NCBI GenBank assembly: GCA_017881185.1
Contig: JADGRE010000006.1
Location: 1-58,015, forward strand
Reading direction: 5' to 3'
Source of the DNA: Pseudomonadota bacterium
GTDB taxonomy: Bacteria; Myxococcota_A; Polyangia; Polyangiales; JAFGIB01
Length of the DNA stretch: 58,015 nt
Both the position numbers and the translations under genes were made by a program. Each line of letters starts with the position of its first letter. Within the stretch, counting starts at the first letter, position 1. The notes below the pieces were generated by a model, which was not told where the DNA came from, did no database searches, and worked only from the letters and a program-made list of their open reading frames with translations. This document shows positions 29,324-38,565 of this stretch, piece after piece.

Positions 29324-31309
29324 TTACTGTACTACGACAACAGCGCAGTAGCCGCCGATGCAGCTGTTCTTGGGCTGGCTGGCGTCCTTCGGCGAGCAGC
29401 AGTCTGCTGCCGTCACGCAGTGCTCGTCGGTCTTGGAGCAGGTGGGCACCTTGGGCATGTCGCAGGTACCCTTTTGCTCCACCTTGAATTCGCTCGACGT
29501 GGGGGTCGGCACGTAGCAGAAGCCGCCGCAGCAATCGATGCCGCTCGTGCAGCTGTCGCCCTGCTTCTTGCACGGGTCGAGCGCGGCGAACGCGCGGTGG
29601 TTGCCGGTGCCGAACTCCTGGCCCTGCAGGTAGAACGGCGGGTGCGAGCGATCGACCGTGTAGTCGCCGTTGGCGGCGATGTCGACGGCCACGCCCCACA
29701 GCTGACGCTGCAGGCCCATGTTGCCGTAGTGACGGTAGGAGTCGAAGAACACCCAGAAGAAGCCACCGGCCGCCACGGGCGATACCGTGGGGTAGTAGTT
29801 GTGGTGCAGGTCTTCGGCGCCGAAGGGCAAGTAGGTGGTGCCACTCGCGGCGTCGGCCGGAGTCTTGTAGCCCATGGCTTGCGCGAGCACGGTGGACTTG
29901 CCGCTCGTGATGTCGAGCAGTTGAAGCTCACCGAACGGTGTGCCGGCGGACCCAGCCAGCGCGAAGATGCTGCCTGCGCCGCCGCCGAGGATGCCCGCCG
30001 CGCCGCCGGAGAAGTCCGCGGAGTCCGTGTGCAAGAACACGATGCCCTTGTCGTCGGGCAAGAAGAAGGGCCATGCCGGCATCTTGGCGGCGTCGCTCTC
30101 CTTGTACAGGTCGCGCCGGCCCGTGGCGGCGTTGGTCTTGTTGTCGAACGCCATCACGCTGATGCCGCCGGATTTCATGTTCGTCGAGTCAGGGACCGCG
30201 AACGCGAAGAAGGCACCGCTCGGCGAGAACATCGGCATGATCGCGTTCGCGGGGATGCCCATGCTCGGGATGGTCATGCCGTTGTTGGTGTCGATCAGGA
30301 TCGAGTCGGCCGGGCTGCTCGTGATGTTGGAGCGTGCGACGTTGACCGCGCCGGAGTTCGAGATGTACTTCGAGCCGTCAGGATACGGGGCTCCGAATGA
30401 GCCACGGGTGCCGTCGGCGACGATTGCCGGGTTCGGGCCGCCGCCCGACATGAGCACCGCCGAGCCGGCGCCGCCGCCGATGCCGCGCTGCGTCAGCAAG
30501 CGCGAGCCGTCAGCTGACACCGAGTGACAGCCATTGCACTCGCGGGACTCGAACGCCTCGGCAGGCTTACCCGCCGGGATGCGCAGGACGTTGCCGCCGA
30601 TGGTTACGCCTGGCAGCTTGGAGCTGTAGCTGTTGTAGTAGATCGAGCCCTTGATGGTCGCCTGCGCGATCATGATGTGGAAGGTCGCCGGGCCCGTGGC
30701 TGCGCTGCCGGTGAGCGTGCTGACCTCGAAGAGGTACGGATCGGTGGGGCCGTAGGTGCGCGCTGCAGCCTGGTCCCAGACGTCTTGCGGGATCTGAATC
30801 TGGCCTGGCATCGACGGCTTCAAGCAGCCTTTGTACTCGAAGGCCTTCGACTTGATGTGCACGTAGACGAAGTCGCCGCCGCCGTCCCACATCAACATCG
30901 GGGAGATCATGCCGCGGGGGAACACGGTGCCCTCGTACGGATAGAGCACCTTGATCGCGCCGGGGTTGCCGCTGCCCGCCATGAGGGTCTGCACTTGCAT
31001 CGTGCTGATGCCGGCCGGGTTCATCGCGCCGCAGGCGTCGATACTGATGGGCGTCACGGAACCGGGCAGGGTGCCCATGCCGCCGTCGACTCCGGGCATG
31101 TTCTGCAGCATGCCGCTCACGCCGGCGTTTCCGTTGCCGTTTCCGTTACCGAACGAACCGCCGGTGGTGCCGCCGTTGGTCTGCGTGGTCCCGGCGGTCG
31201 ACGCCGCGCCGCCGCCCGGGGCAGTGCCGCTATGCGAGGCCGCGTCGGCAGAACAGCCGAAACCCGCGATCGCGACCAGAAGACAGCACACAAGCGCCCG
31301 AACCTGCAT
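29324..31309 (-). CDS. Large lipoprotein with one CxxCH heme motif and propeller-like body
   Basis: A 661-residue lipoprotein. The signal ALVCCLLVAIAGFGCS (lipobox FGC) is followed by a Gly/Thr/Asn-rich tether of about 70 residues. The body resembles WD40/TolB-like propeller proteins (YISNSGAVNVARSNI, PMFSPSGAFFAFAVPD, GIVFLHTDSADF). Embedded in it is ECNGCHSVSADGSRL, a single CxxCH c-type heme site. The C-terminus is Cys-rich in paired form (CTSGIDCCGGFCY, then CVTAADCCS). The start at 31309 is fixed by GGAGGAG. It may be an outer-surface redox protein; the heme is inferred only from the motif. Confidence 0.78.
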   Translation of the reverse strand: MQVRALVCCLLVAIAGFGCSADAASHSGTAPGGGAASTAGTTQTNGGTTGGSFGNGNGNGNAGVSGMLQNMPGVDGGMGTLPGSVTPISIDACGAMNPAGISTMQVQTLMAGSGNPGAIKVLYPYEGTVFPRGMISPMLMWDGGGDFVYVHIKSKAFEYKGCLKPSMPGQIQIPQDVWDQAAARTYGPTDPYLFEVSTLTGSAATGPATFHIMIAQATIKGSIYYNSYSSKLPGVTIGGNVLRIPAGKPAEAFESRECNGCHSVSADGSRLLTQRGIGGGAGSAVLMSGGGPNPAIVADGTRGSFGAPYPDGSKYISNSGAVNVARSNITSSPADSILIDTNNGMTIPSMGIPANAIMPMFSPSGAFFAFAVPDSTNMKSGGISVMAFDNKTNAATGRRDLYKESDAAKMPAWPFFLPDDKGIVFLHTDSADFSGGAAGILGGGAGSIFALAGSAGTPFGELQLLDITSGKSTVLAQAMGYKTPADAASGTTYLPFGAEDLHHNYYPTVSPVAAGGFFWVFFDSYRHYGNMGLQRQLWGVAVDIAANGDYTVDRSHPPFYLQGQEFGTGNHRAFAALDPCKKQGDSCTSGIDCCGGFCYVPTPTSSEFKVEQKGTCDMPKVPTCSKTDEHCVTAADCCSPKDASQPKNSCIGGYCAVVVVQ

Positions 31310-31385
31310 AGGATTCTCCTCCACAACGCGGCACAGGTAGGTCAGTTTGCGCAGCCGCAACGCCCCGTTGTCCCGAGTGTGCACA

Positions 31386-31826
31386 CTAGCGCCGTTTATG
31401 GGTCACGCAAACGCTGGGGTGGCGGGTAGCGTTAAGAACTTGGCGGCTGCGGGTACAACGCCTGGCCCGGCGAGAGAGCCAGTAGTGAACGCTCTGCGCG
31501 CTGTCGAACACCACGAGGCCGCGCGCGAAGTACACGAAGGCGGCGACCAGCAAGAGGCCCCGCGGAAACAGCGCGTCGAGCTTGCGGCGCTGCTGCAGCA
31601 TGCAGCCCACGCCCAGGCCGAAGAAGCTGGCCATGAGCATCAGGTTCGTGAAGTACGAGATGGAGCGGACTTCGGCGGGCACCTCGCGGATGAACGCCAG
31701 CTCGAGCACGAGCACGCTGCCGGACACGAGCGCGATGTGTGAGAGGCGCGCGGGCGGCTCTGGCTCGGGTTGCGCGGCGCGTGTGGCGCGTGTGGCAGGC
31801 GTGGCGTCGGGTTCTGCTAGGCTCAT
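31386..31826 (-). pseudogene. Truncated membrane domain of a spermidine-synthase-like protein
   Basis: A 146-residue frame. The middle (SHIALVSGSVLVLELAFIRE, then YFTNLMLMASFFGLGVGCML, then GLLLVAAFVYFARGLVV) looks like the first three helices of large membrane proteins related to spermidine synthases, in which such helices precede a methyltransferase-like domain. Here the frame runs out into basic, low-quality sequence (RRARRCTRSRQ) and stops, with no continuation in other frames before the next gene. No good ribosome site precedes the ATG. It is most likely a 5' remnant of a deleted gene; a small membrane protein is the alternative. Confidence 0.55.
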
Positions 31827-31858
31827 GACGAAGCGCCGTTACGCGCAGGAGCAGAATA

Positions 31859-32761
31859 GTGCGCGCGCGCCAACAGGGAAACGAAGTGCAAGACCTGACC
31901 GACGACGCGCTGACCGGCAGCATCCGCGTGTGGCAGCGCCGCCACGGCCACCGCTACTCGCTCGACGACGTGGCCACCGCCTGGTTCGCGCTGCGTGCCC
32001 AGCAGCAGGCGGCCAGCGTGCTCGATCTGGGTTGCGGGCTCGGCTCGGTGCTGCTGATGGCGGCGGACCGCTTGCCGCAGGCGCAGCTGTGGGGCATCGA
32101 GGCGCAGACCATGAGCTACGAGCTCGCGGTGAAGAACGTGGAACGCAACGCGCTGTCTGCGCGCGTCTCCGTGCGGCTGGGCGATCTGCGTGACAGCGCG
32201 CTGCTCGATGACCTCAAGCAAGAGGCTACTGGCGGCGGCGGCTTCGCGCTGGTGACAGGCACGCCGCCTTACAAGCTGCCCGGCACGGCGACACCCTCGA
32301 GCGACTCCCAGCGCGCGTACGCCCGCATCGAGCTGCGCGGCGGCATCCCCGAATACCTGCGTGCGGCGGTCCGGGTGCTGGCGCAAGGCGGCCTGTGCGT
32401 GCTGTGCGCAGAGGCAGGCGCCGAGCCGAGGATCGCGGCGGCCTGCGAACAGACTGGCCTGCGCTGGCTCACGCGCATGGACGTCGTCCCGATGGCCGGT
32501 CGCAAGCGTCGTTTGCTCGCGGTGCACGCCTTCGCGCATGCACAAGCCGCCGGTACGTGGTTGGCGCGCATCTGTCTCGCGCACCCTGCGTTGTCCGCTG
32601 TCACAGGCCCGAACCCCGTCGCGCTTGCGCCACTGATCGCGCGCGACGAGCACGGCGCCCGCACCGAGCAAGCCCACGAGCTGCGGCGCTTCTTCGGCCT
32701 GTCACCCCAAGCGAACGAGCCCGCGAGCCCACCGACGCGTGTACGTCGCGCTGCGGGCTAA
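31859..32761 (+). CDS. SAM-dependent methyltransferase, TrmN6/YfiC-like
   Basis: A 300-residue class I methyltransferase. VLDLGCGLGSVLLMAADRLP is the SAM-binding motif I, LWGIEAQTMSYELAVKNVER motif II, and LVTGTPPYKLPGTATPSSDS the catalytic motif IV, followed by AYARIELRGGIPEYLRAAVR. The layout matches tRNA1(Val) A37 N6-methyltransferases, in which the motif is NPPY. Here it is TPPY, so the catalytic Asn is missing. Either the chemistry differs or this is a sister family. The start is GTG at 31859 with AGGAG before it; a second GTG nine codons later is possible. Divergent from the truncated gene, 32 bp away. Confidence 0.8.
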   Translation: MRARQQGNEVQDLTDDALTGSIRVWQRRHGHRYSLDDVATAWFALRAQQQAASVLDLGCGLGSVLLMAADRLPQAQLWGIEAQTMSYELAVKNVERNALSARVSVRLGDLRDSALLDDLKQEATGGGGFALVTGTPPYKLPGTATPSSDSQRAYARIELRGGIPEYLRAAVRVLAQGGLCVLCAEAGAEPRIAAACEQTGLRWLTRMDVVPMAGRKRRLLAVHAFAHAQAAGTWLARICLAHPALSAVTGPNPVALAPLIARDEHGARTEQAHELRRFFGLSPQANEPASPPTRVRRAAG

Positions 32762-32847
32762 TTTAGACCCGCGCTGGATGCGCGTTCGAGTCTCGCGCCC
32801 GCGAAAAAGCTGTCTGCCGGCCGCGAGCGGGGCTAGGGTGTCCGCTC

Positions 32848-34134
32848 ATGCCTGCGCCCAAAGCTCGCCGTTCCAAGCCCGGTCCACGCAAGACGCCGAA
32901 CAAGGCGCCGGGGCGTCGCGCGCCGGTTGCGCCGCCGCCACCGCCCGTGGTGCGTCAGCGTCGCTCGCTGTCGCAGCGTGGCGGTGAGATCACCAGCGGC
33001 GGTGACGAGCAACTTTCATCGATCTTGAGCCGCGCGCTCGAAGCCAGCAGCGCGCCGCCCGAGGACGACCTCACCCACGGCTTCCACAGCTACCCGGCGC
33101 GCATGCATCCGGCCATCGCGTCGCTGCTCATCGCAGAGCTCAGCGAGCCGGGTCAGAACGTGCTCGATCCGTTCGTGGGTAGCGGCACCGTGCTCATCGA
33201 GGCGCTTGCTCAAGGTCGGCGCGGCGTGGGTGTCGACCTCAACCCGCTCGCGCTGCGCATCGCCCAGGTGCGTTGCCAGCTGCGTGATCGCACCACGAGC
33301 GCACGCTTCGCTCGTGCGCTCGATGGCGTGGCCGAGGCATCCGAGGAGAGCGTGCGCAGCCGTGCTCGAGTGAGCGTGCCGATCGGGCCCCAAGAGCGCG
33401 AGATGTACGAGCCGCACGTGCTGCTCGAGCTATCGGGCCTGTGGGGGCAGATCGGTCGCGCCCAGAATCCTCTCGATCGCGAGACGCTCGAGATCGTGTT
33501 TTCGTCGCTGCTGGTGAAGTTCTCGCGCCAAGCCGGCGACACCAGTGAAGAGCGCATCGAAAAGCGTATCCGCAAGGGCCTCGTGACGGAGTTCTTCGCT
33601 CGCAAGGGCCACGAGCTGATCTTGCGTTGGGAGGCACTGGCTCGCACCGCGCCGCAGGGCGCGACACCGGTGAAGCTCGTGCAGGGCGACGCACGCAATC
33701 TGCCGCAGCTCGCGCCGCGCGCTTACCAGGCCGACTTGGTGCTCACTTCGCCGCCCTACGGCGGAACCTACGACTACGTCAGTCACCACGCGCGTCGCTA
33801 CGCGTGGCTCGGTCTCGATGACAGCATGTTGCGGCAGTACGAGATCGGCGCGCGCCGAAACTTCGTGCAGGCCGGTGGTGCTGCACGCTGGGATGCGGAG
33901 CTGGGCGCCGCGCTCAAGGCGATGGTCGCGGTGCTCGCAGACAACGGGCGCATCGTGTTGTGGATTGGCGACGCGGACCTCGCGGGCGCGCGCGTGTCGG
34001 CCGATGAACAGGTCGCGCGTCTGGGCGCGCGCGTCGGCTTGCGTCTGGTTGCACAGGCGGCACAAGAGCGTCCGGATTTCCGCGGCGGCCCTGGGCGTCG
34101 CGAGCACTTGCTGCTCTTGTCGCGTGCACGCTGA
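32848..34134 (+). CDS. DNA methyltransferase-like protein (N4C/N6A type), orphan
   Basis: A 428-residue methyltransferase. A basic Pro/Arg-rich tail (1-45) leads to HGFHSYPARMHPAIASLLIA, then motif I LDPFVGSGTVLIEALAQGRR with GVDLNPLA, and motif IV LVLTSPPYGGTYDYVSHHAR. SPPY is typical of cytosine-N4 DNA methylases, and I preceding IV fits the alpha-like order. A helical insert of about 120 residues lies between them and may read a target. No restriction endonuclease is nearby, so it would be an orphan modification enzyme, or an RNA methylase of related fold. The ATG is in a weak context. Confidence 0.75.
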   Translation: MPAPKARRSKPGPRKTPNKAPGRRAPVAPPPPPVVRQRRSLSQRGGEITSGGDEQLSSILSRALEASSAPPEDDLTHGFHSYPARMHPAIASLLIAELSEPGQNVLDPFVGSGTVLIEALAQGRRGVGVDLNPLALRIAQVRCQLRDRTTSARFARALDGVAEASEESVRSRARVSVPIGPQEREMYEPHVLLELSGLWGQIGRAQNPLDRETLEIVFSSLLVKFSRQAGDTSEERIEKRIRKGLVTEFFARKGHELILRWEALARTAPQGATPVKLVQGDARNLPQLAPRAYQADLVLTSPPYGGTYDYVSHHARRYAWLGLDDSMLRQYEIGARRNFVQAGGAARWDAELGAALKAMVAVLADNGRIVLWIGDADLAGARVSADEQVARLGARVGLRLVAQAAQERPDFRGGPGRREHLLLLSRAR

Positions 34135-34254
34135 GGCGCGCGCGTCAAGAAATCGGCGCGTTGATCGTTGCGCGCACGCGCGCACGGTTGCTGTGCGCTG
34201 CCCGATGCCGTCCGATTTTTTGACCCATGTGGCCGCTGCCCCGATGGTTGTCGC

Positions 34255-35229
34255 GTGGATCAGGGCGAACGCGCAGAGCTGCCAGGCACCGTCATCGACG
34301 ATCGCTATCGCATCGGCCGGCGCATTGGTCTGGGCGGCACCGGCGTGGTGTTCGAAGCCACCTGCACCTTCGATGGCTCGAAGGTCGCGGTCAAGACGCT
34401 GCGCCCGTGCTTCGTGAACCACATCGATCTCGGCGTGCGCTTGCGCCGCGAGGCCGAGGTGTCACGGCGTGTCGCGCATCCGGGCATCTTGAAGGTGCTC
34501 GACGAAGGCACGCTCTACGACGGCTCGCCCTATGTGGTCATGCCGCTGATGTACGGCGAGAGCCTCGCGCGCTTGCTGCTGCGCTTGAACGAGCTGCCGC
34601 AGCTCGAAGTGGCCGCCATCGCCGGCCGCGTCGCGGCCATTCTGCACAGCGCACACCTCGCGGGCTACGTGCACCGCGACGTCAAGCCCGAGCACATTCT
34701 GTTCAACCGCAGCGCCACCGGTGACTTGACCGTGCACCTGCTCGACTTCGGCGTGTGCTCCAGCGCCAACGCCGACCAGCAAGAGAAGCAGCGCGAGTGC
34801 GGCAAGGTCTTCGGCACGCCGAGCTACGTGTCGCCCGAGCAAGCTTCCGGCAAGGTCGACATCGACGGTCGCGCCGATCTGTTCTCGCTCGGCATCGTGA
34901 TGTTCGAGGCGCTCTCCGGGCGCGTGCCGTTTTCCGGCTCGACCGTGTCCAAATTACTCTTGCGCATCATCCGCGACGAAGCGCCGCGCGTGAGCCAGGT
35001 CGTGGATGGCATCGACCCCACACTGGACGCGCTCGTGTCACGCCTGCTCGCGCGCGAGCCGCAAGATCGCTTGCCTTCGGCGCGCGCGCTGTCGCGCACC
35101 ATCGCTTCGTTCCTCGGTGACCGCACGCGCGTGGAGCGCAGCTTGGCTGCGATGCTCAACGAAACCTCCAACATCGCCGACACCGCGCCCACGGTGCGCT
35201 GCACCGTCCCCGAACAACAAGTCGCCTGA
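34255..35229 (+). CDS. Eukaryotic-type serine/threonine protein kinase
   Basis: A kinase of about 324 residues. The kinase domain begins YRIGRRIGLGGTGVVFEA (P-loop), with VAVKTL (ATP-binding Lys), GYVHRDVKPEHILF (catalytic loop), LLDFGVCSS (DFG), GTPSYVSPEQASG (activation segment end) and DLFSLGIVMFEALSGRVPF. All key catalytic residues are present. It has no membrane segment and only a short C-terminal tail, so it is soluble. The start is uncertain: GTG at 34255 keeps a 17-residue lead, but an in-frame TTG at 34168 would add a Cys-rich stretch (DPCGRCPDGC). It could phosphorylate partners of the two FHA proteins in this window; that is inference only. Confidence 0.87.
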   Translation: MDQGERAELPGTVIDDRYRIGRRIGLGGTGVVFEATCTFDGSKVAVKTLRPCFVNHIDLGVRLRREAEVSRRVAHPGILKVLDEGTLYDGSPYVVMPLMYGESLARLLLRLNELPQLEVAAIAGRVAAILHSAHLAGYVHRDVKPEHILFNRSATGDLTVHLLDFGVCSSANADQQEKQRECGKVFGTPSYVSPEQASGKVDIDGRADLFSLGIVMFEALSGRVPFSGSTVSKLLLRIIRDEAPRVSQVVDGIDPTLDALVSRLLAREPQDRLPSARALSRTIASFLGDRTRVERSLAAMLNETSNIADTAPTVRCTVPEQQVA

Positions 35230-35414
35230 TCGCGGCTGGTGTGCCTGCGCAGTAGCTTGGGGCGGTGATTGGCAGCTGCTGGCGGTGCGAGCCACACCCA
35301 CGCGCCCGCACGGGGGTACTCCGCCGCGCTTGCTTCCGCTCGGCAGAAAACGTTAACCTCATCGGTCACGCCAGCTTTTTGCGCGCACTGTGCGCGCTCG
35401 CCCGTGGCTTTCAT

Positions 35415-37103
35415 ATGCTCAAAGATCTCGTGCAGAGCAAGAACGCGGTGCCCGCCCTGGTGCTGGCCGCCTTCGCCGTGTTCCTGGTGGTCATCGCGCC
35501 GCTGTTCATGCCGTTCGCGCCGTGGGTCGCAGGCCTCCTGGGGCTCGTGCTGGGCATCGGCTCGGCGGCGCTCGCGCTGCACGGCGTAGGCGCTAGCGAA
35601 GACGACCTGCTGGCGATTCGCACGGGCTCCAAGGCGGCGCTGCGCGGCCAGCGTCCGTCGCGGCCCGCGTACGCACCTGCCGCGGTGTCCGAGATCCTCG
35701 AGATCCTCGAGAACGTCGCCGGCGAGATCGAGCAGAAGACCCACCGCGTGAACGAGATGGAGCAAGCGGTCTCCAAGTCGCACGCCGACCTCGACCGTCA
35801 GAAGAAAGAGCTGCACGACGCCGAGCACGCCCTCAGCGCGCAGCTCGACGAGTTCACCGCCAGCTTGAACGAGCAAGCCACGGCCAGCGACCAAGCCACG
35901 CGCTCCATGACCAACACCGCCGAGGTGCTCAAGCTGCTGGCGGGCAGCGTGGAAGTGCTGGCCCAGAGCGCAGAGGAGTCGTCGTCGTCGATCCTGGAGA
36001 TGAAGGCGACCAACGACGAAGTCGCCGAGAACATGACGAACCTCGGCAATAGTGTGCGCGACACGGTCTCTTCGATCGAGGAGATGACCTACAGCGTCAA
36101 GGAAGTGGCTCGCAACGTCGACTCGCTCGCGCTCATGACCGAAGAGACCTCGTCGTCGATGAACGAGATGGACGTCTCTATCGATCAGGTGCAGAGCAAC
36201 GCCAATCAGACCTCGCGCCTGTCCGAGCAAGTGGCCAAGGACGCGGAGCGCGGTGCCGACGCCATCGGGCGCACGATCCACGAGATCAACCGCATCAAGG
36301 AGTCGAGCTCCGACGCCGTGTCGGCCATCGTGTCGCTGGGCAAGCGCATCAGTGCCATCGGCGACATCTTGAACGTCATCGACGACGTGGCCGAGCAGAC
36401 GAACTTGTTGGCTCTCAACGCGGCCATCATCGCGGCGCAGGCGGGTGAGTACGGCAAGGGCTTCGCCGTGGTGGCCGACGAGATCAAGGAGTTGGCAGAG
36501 CGCTCGGGCACCTCGACCAAGGAGATCGCCAGTCTGATCAAGACCATCCAGGAAGAGACCAAGAACGCCATCAGCGCGGTGGAGCGCGGCGCGACCACGG
36601 TCGACAAGGGCGTCGAGGTGAGCGCCGAAGCCGAGCAAGCGCTGAAGAAGATTCTCGATTCGTCGCAGAAGTCCACGTCGATGGTGGGTGCCATCGCGCG
36701 CGCCACGGTCGAGCAGGCCAAGGGCAGCAAGCAAGTCACCGACGCCATCGCGCGCATCGCCGAAACGGTGCAGCAGATCGCGTCTGCCACGGCGGAACAG
36801 GCGCGCGGCTCCGAGCTCATCATGAAGAGCGCCGAGAAGATGCGCGTGATCACCCAGCACGTGGAGCGCAGCCAGAAGGAGCAGGCGCACGGTGCCCGGC
36901 AGATGACCACGTCCGTGGAGAACATCTCGCAGATGGTCAGCCAGCTGAACAAGTCGCAGCGTCAGCAGACCAAGTCCTCCGAGGACACCTCGCAGCTCCT
37001 GGACCGCATCGCCACGCTCACCCGCAGCCAGGAGAAGCACCTGGGCTCGCTCGCTGGCGCCGCGGAACGCCTGCACCAGCTGGCTCGCAAGAACGGTAAT
37101 TGA
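35415..37103 (+). CDS. Methyl-accepting chemotaxis-type signal transducer
   Basis: A 562-residue receptor. Two closely spaced membrane helices (about 10-55, [20 protein letters not shown] and [19 protein letters not shown]) form a hairpin with almost no periplasmic part, so it senses internal or membrane signals. A long coiled coil follows. The signalling tip reads [40 protein letters not shown]-like sequence (about 375-415), the hallmark of the CheA/CheW contact region. No HAMP domain and no C-terminal CheR-binding pentapeptide were seen. The start at 35415 is preferred over the longer frame because the hydrophobic hairpin starts there; the ribosome site is weak. Confidence 0.9.
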   Translation: MLKDLVQSKNAVPALVLAAFAVFLVVIAPLFMPFAPWVAGLLGLVLGIGSAALALHGVGASEDDLLAIRTGSKAALRGQRPSRPAYAPAAVSEILEILENVAGEIEQKTHRVNEMEQAVSKSHADLDRQKKELHDAEHALSAQLDEFTASLNEQATASDQATRSMTNTAEVLKLLAGSVEVLAQSAEESSSSILEMKATNDEVAENMTNLGNSVRDTVSSIEEMTYSVKEVARNVDSLALMTEETSSSMNEMDVSIDQVQSNANQTSRLSEQVAKDAERGADAIGRTIHEINRIKESSSDAVSAIVSLGKRISAIGDILNVIDDVAEQTNLLALNAAIIAAQAGEYGKGFAVVADEIKELAERSGTSTKEIASLIKTIQEETKNAISAVERGATTVDKGVEVSAEAEQALKKILDSSQKSTSMVGAIARATVEQAKGSKQVTDAIARIAETVQQIASATAEQARGSELIMKSAEKMRVITQHVERSQKEQAHGARQMTTSVENISQMVSQLNKSQRQQTKSSEDTSQLLDRIATLTRSQEKHLGSLAGAAERLHQLARKNGN

Positions 37104-37110
37104 CCCGTGT

Positions 37111-37165
37111 GAGCCCCGCGCGAGCCCCGCGCGGGCCCTGCGCGAGCCCCGCGCAAGCGCGCTCA
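37111..37165. repeat. 11-bp tandem repeat GAGCCCCGCGC downstream of the chemoreceptor
   Basis: Units at 37111, 37122, 37133 (GGGCCCTGCGC) and 37144 run in register. GTGAGC before the first copy (37108-37113) can pair with GCTCAC at the end (37160-37165). The array could fold as a GC-rich stem and act as a terminator for the receptor gene, without a T-run. Confidence 0.7.
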
Positions 37166-37241
37166 CAGTGGGGCAGGGCGCAGCGGGAGTATTCTGCGGT
37201 CGCGGCGGCCGGGGCTGTGCTACACCAGGCGCCACTGCGTC

Positions 37242-37706
37242 ATGTTCGACAGCATCGGCATCGGTGAGCTTGCGGTCATCTGCATCGTCTTCATTCTCGC
37301 CGTTGGGCCCGAAAAGCTGCCCACGATGATGAAGACGGTCGGCAAGACCTTGCGTCAGTTGCGGCAAGCGAGCCGCGACATCCGTGCGTCGACCGGCATC
37401 GACGAGCTGATGCGCGACGACCTTCTCGACGCACCGCCCGTGCGCCGGCAGTACGTGCCGCCGCCGGGGCCCGAGATGGTGAGTCGCCTGCCAACGTCCA
37501 CCGACACGTCGATCGCGGCCGCCGCGAACGCCGCGGCCGATGCAGCCGCCGTGCACGCCGGCTACGCGCCGCCGACAGCTGCAAATGCACCCGGGACCGT
37601 GGGCGCCGCGCCGGTGCCGAGCGCGGACGCAGCGGGCGTGGGTGCTGACATCGCAAGCGGCACGCCGGCTGCGAAGCCGCCCGCTGGCCCCACGGATCCC
37701 AGCTGA
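37242..37706 (+). CDS. tatB: Sec-independent translocase protein TatB
   Basis: A 154-residue TatA/B family protein. MFDSIGIGELAVICIVFILA is the N-terminal membrane helix with the conserved Glu; VGPEKLPTMMKTVGKTLRQL is the hinge and amphipathic helix. The Ala/Pro-rich C-terminal tail of about 80 residues is disordered. The GPEKLP hinge and Glu at position 9 favour TatB over TatA. With TatC it forms the receptor for twin-arginine signal peptides. TatC starts just one base after its stop. The TatA pore component was not seen in this window. Confidence 0.9.
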   Translation: MFDSIGIGELAVICIVFILAVGPEKLPTMMKTVGKTLRQLRQASRDIRASTGIDELMRDDLLDAPPVRRQYVPPPGPEMVSRLPTSTDTSIAAAANAAADAAAVHAGYAPPTAANAPGTVGAAPVPSADAAGVGADIASGTPAAKPPAGPTDPS

Positions 37707-37707
37707 C

Positions 37708-38565
37708 ATGGCCGCGGATGCTGCCAAGCGCGACCTTCCGTCCCGTGCGCCCGGTTCGCCCGGCGCGCCGCGCGACGAAGACCGGCCGATGACCGTGCTC
37801 GAGCACATCGGCGAGCTGCGTGGCCGGCTGATCAAGGCCCTGCTCGGCACCATCCCCGGCATGTGGATCGCCTGGACCTACAAGGAATACCTACTCGACT
37901 TCCTGCTCGCGCCGCTGGCTCAGGCCTGGCGTCACCTGGGCCTGGGCGCGCCCACCGTGCACTTCTCCAATCCCGTCGATCTCTTCGTGGCCTACATGAA
38001 GATCACGGTCATCGTCGGGCTGATGGTGGCCAGCCCGTGGGTGTTCTATCAGCTGTGGGCCTTCGTGGCACCGGGGCTGTACAAGCGCGAGCGCATGTAT
38101 GCGGTGCCGTTCGTGCTGGCCTCGACCATCTTCTTCGCGGGCGGGGCGTTCTTCGGCTACGCGGTGGTGTTCCCCGCCGGTTTCGAGACCTTGCTGGGCA
38201 TGTCGGGCGAGCTGCCGAGCGCGACCATCAGGGTGCAGCCCACGATCATGCTCGACGAGTACATGACCTTCGCCACGCGCATGCTGCTGGCGTTCGGCGT
38301 GGTGTTCGAAGTGCCGGTCATCGTCACGTTCTTGTCGTTGGTGGGCCTCGTCAACTGGAAACAATTGCTGGCGTTCGGGCGCTGGTGGGTGGTGATCGCC
38401 AGCATCATCGCTGCCATTCTCACGCCGCCCGACGTCGGCTCTCAAATGATGATGCTGGTGCCGTTGGTGGTGCTCTACTTCTTGTCGGTGGGCCTCGCGT
38501 ACTTCCTGGGCCCCAAGGTTCCGCCCACGCCGCGCAAGTCAGCCGACGGCGACAAGGTGCTCTGA
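37708..38565 (+). CDS. tatC: Twin-arginine translocase subunit TatC
   Basis: A 285-residue protein with six membrane helices. MTVLEHIGELRGRLIKALLG is the conserved cytoplasmic N-terminus (HxxELR type) that binds the RR motif. NPVDLFVAYMKITVIVGLMV, ASPWVFYQLWAFVAPGLYKRER and FGVVFEVPVIVTFLSLVGLV are family hallmarks; the last carries the conserved membrane-facing Glu. The N-terminal extension of about 28 residues is Pro/Arg-rich. The ORF track begins earlier, inside tatB; the ATG at 37708 is right because it follows the tatB stop. It exports folded proteins together with TatB. Confidence 0.95.
   Translation: MAADAAKRDLPSRAPGSPGAPRDEDRPMTVLEHIGELRGRLIKALLGTIPGMWIAWTYKEYLLDFLLAPLAQAWRHLGLGAPTVHFSNPVDLFVAYMKITVIVGLMVASPWVFYQLWAFVAPGLYKRERMYAVPFVLASTIFFAGGAFFGYAVVFPAGFETLLGMSGELPSATIRVQPTIMLDEYMTFATRMLLAFGVVFEVPVIVTFLSLVGLVNWKQLLAFGRWWVVIASIIAAILTPPDVGSQMMMLVPLVVLYFLSVGLAYFLGPKVPPTPRKSADGDKVL

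Noticed and set aside
34824-37862. 1012-residue minus-strand open frame
   Set aside because: It is antisense to the kinase, chemoreceptor and tat genes and is low in complexity.
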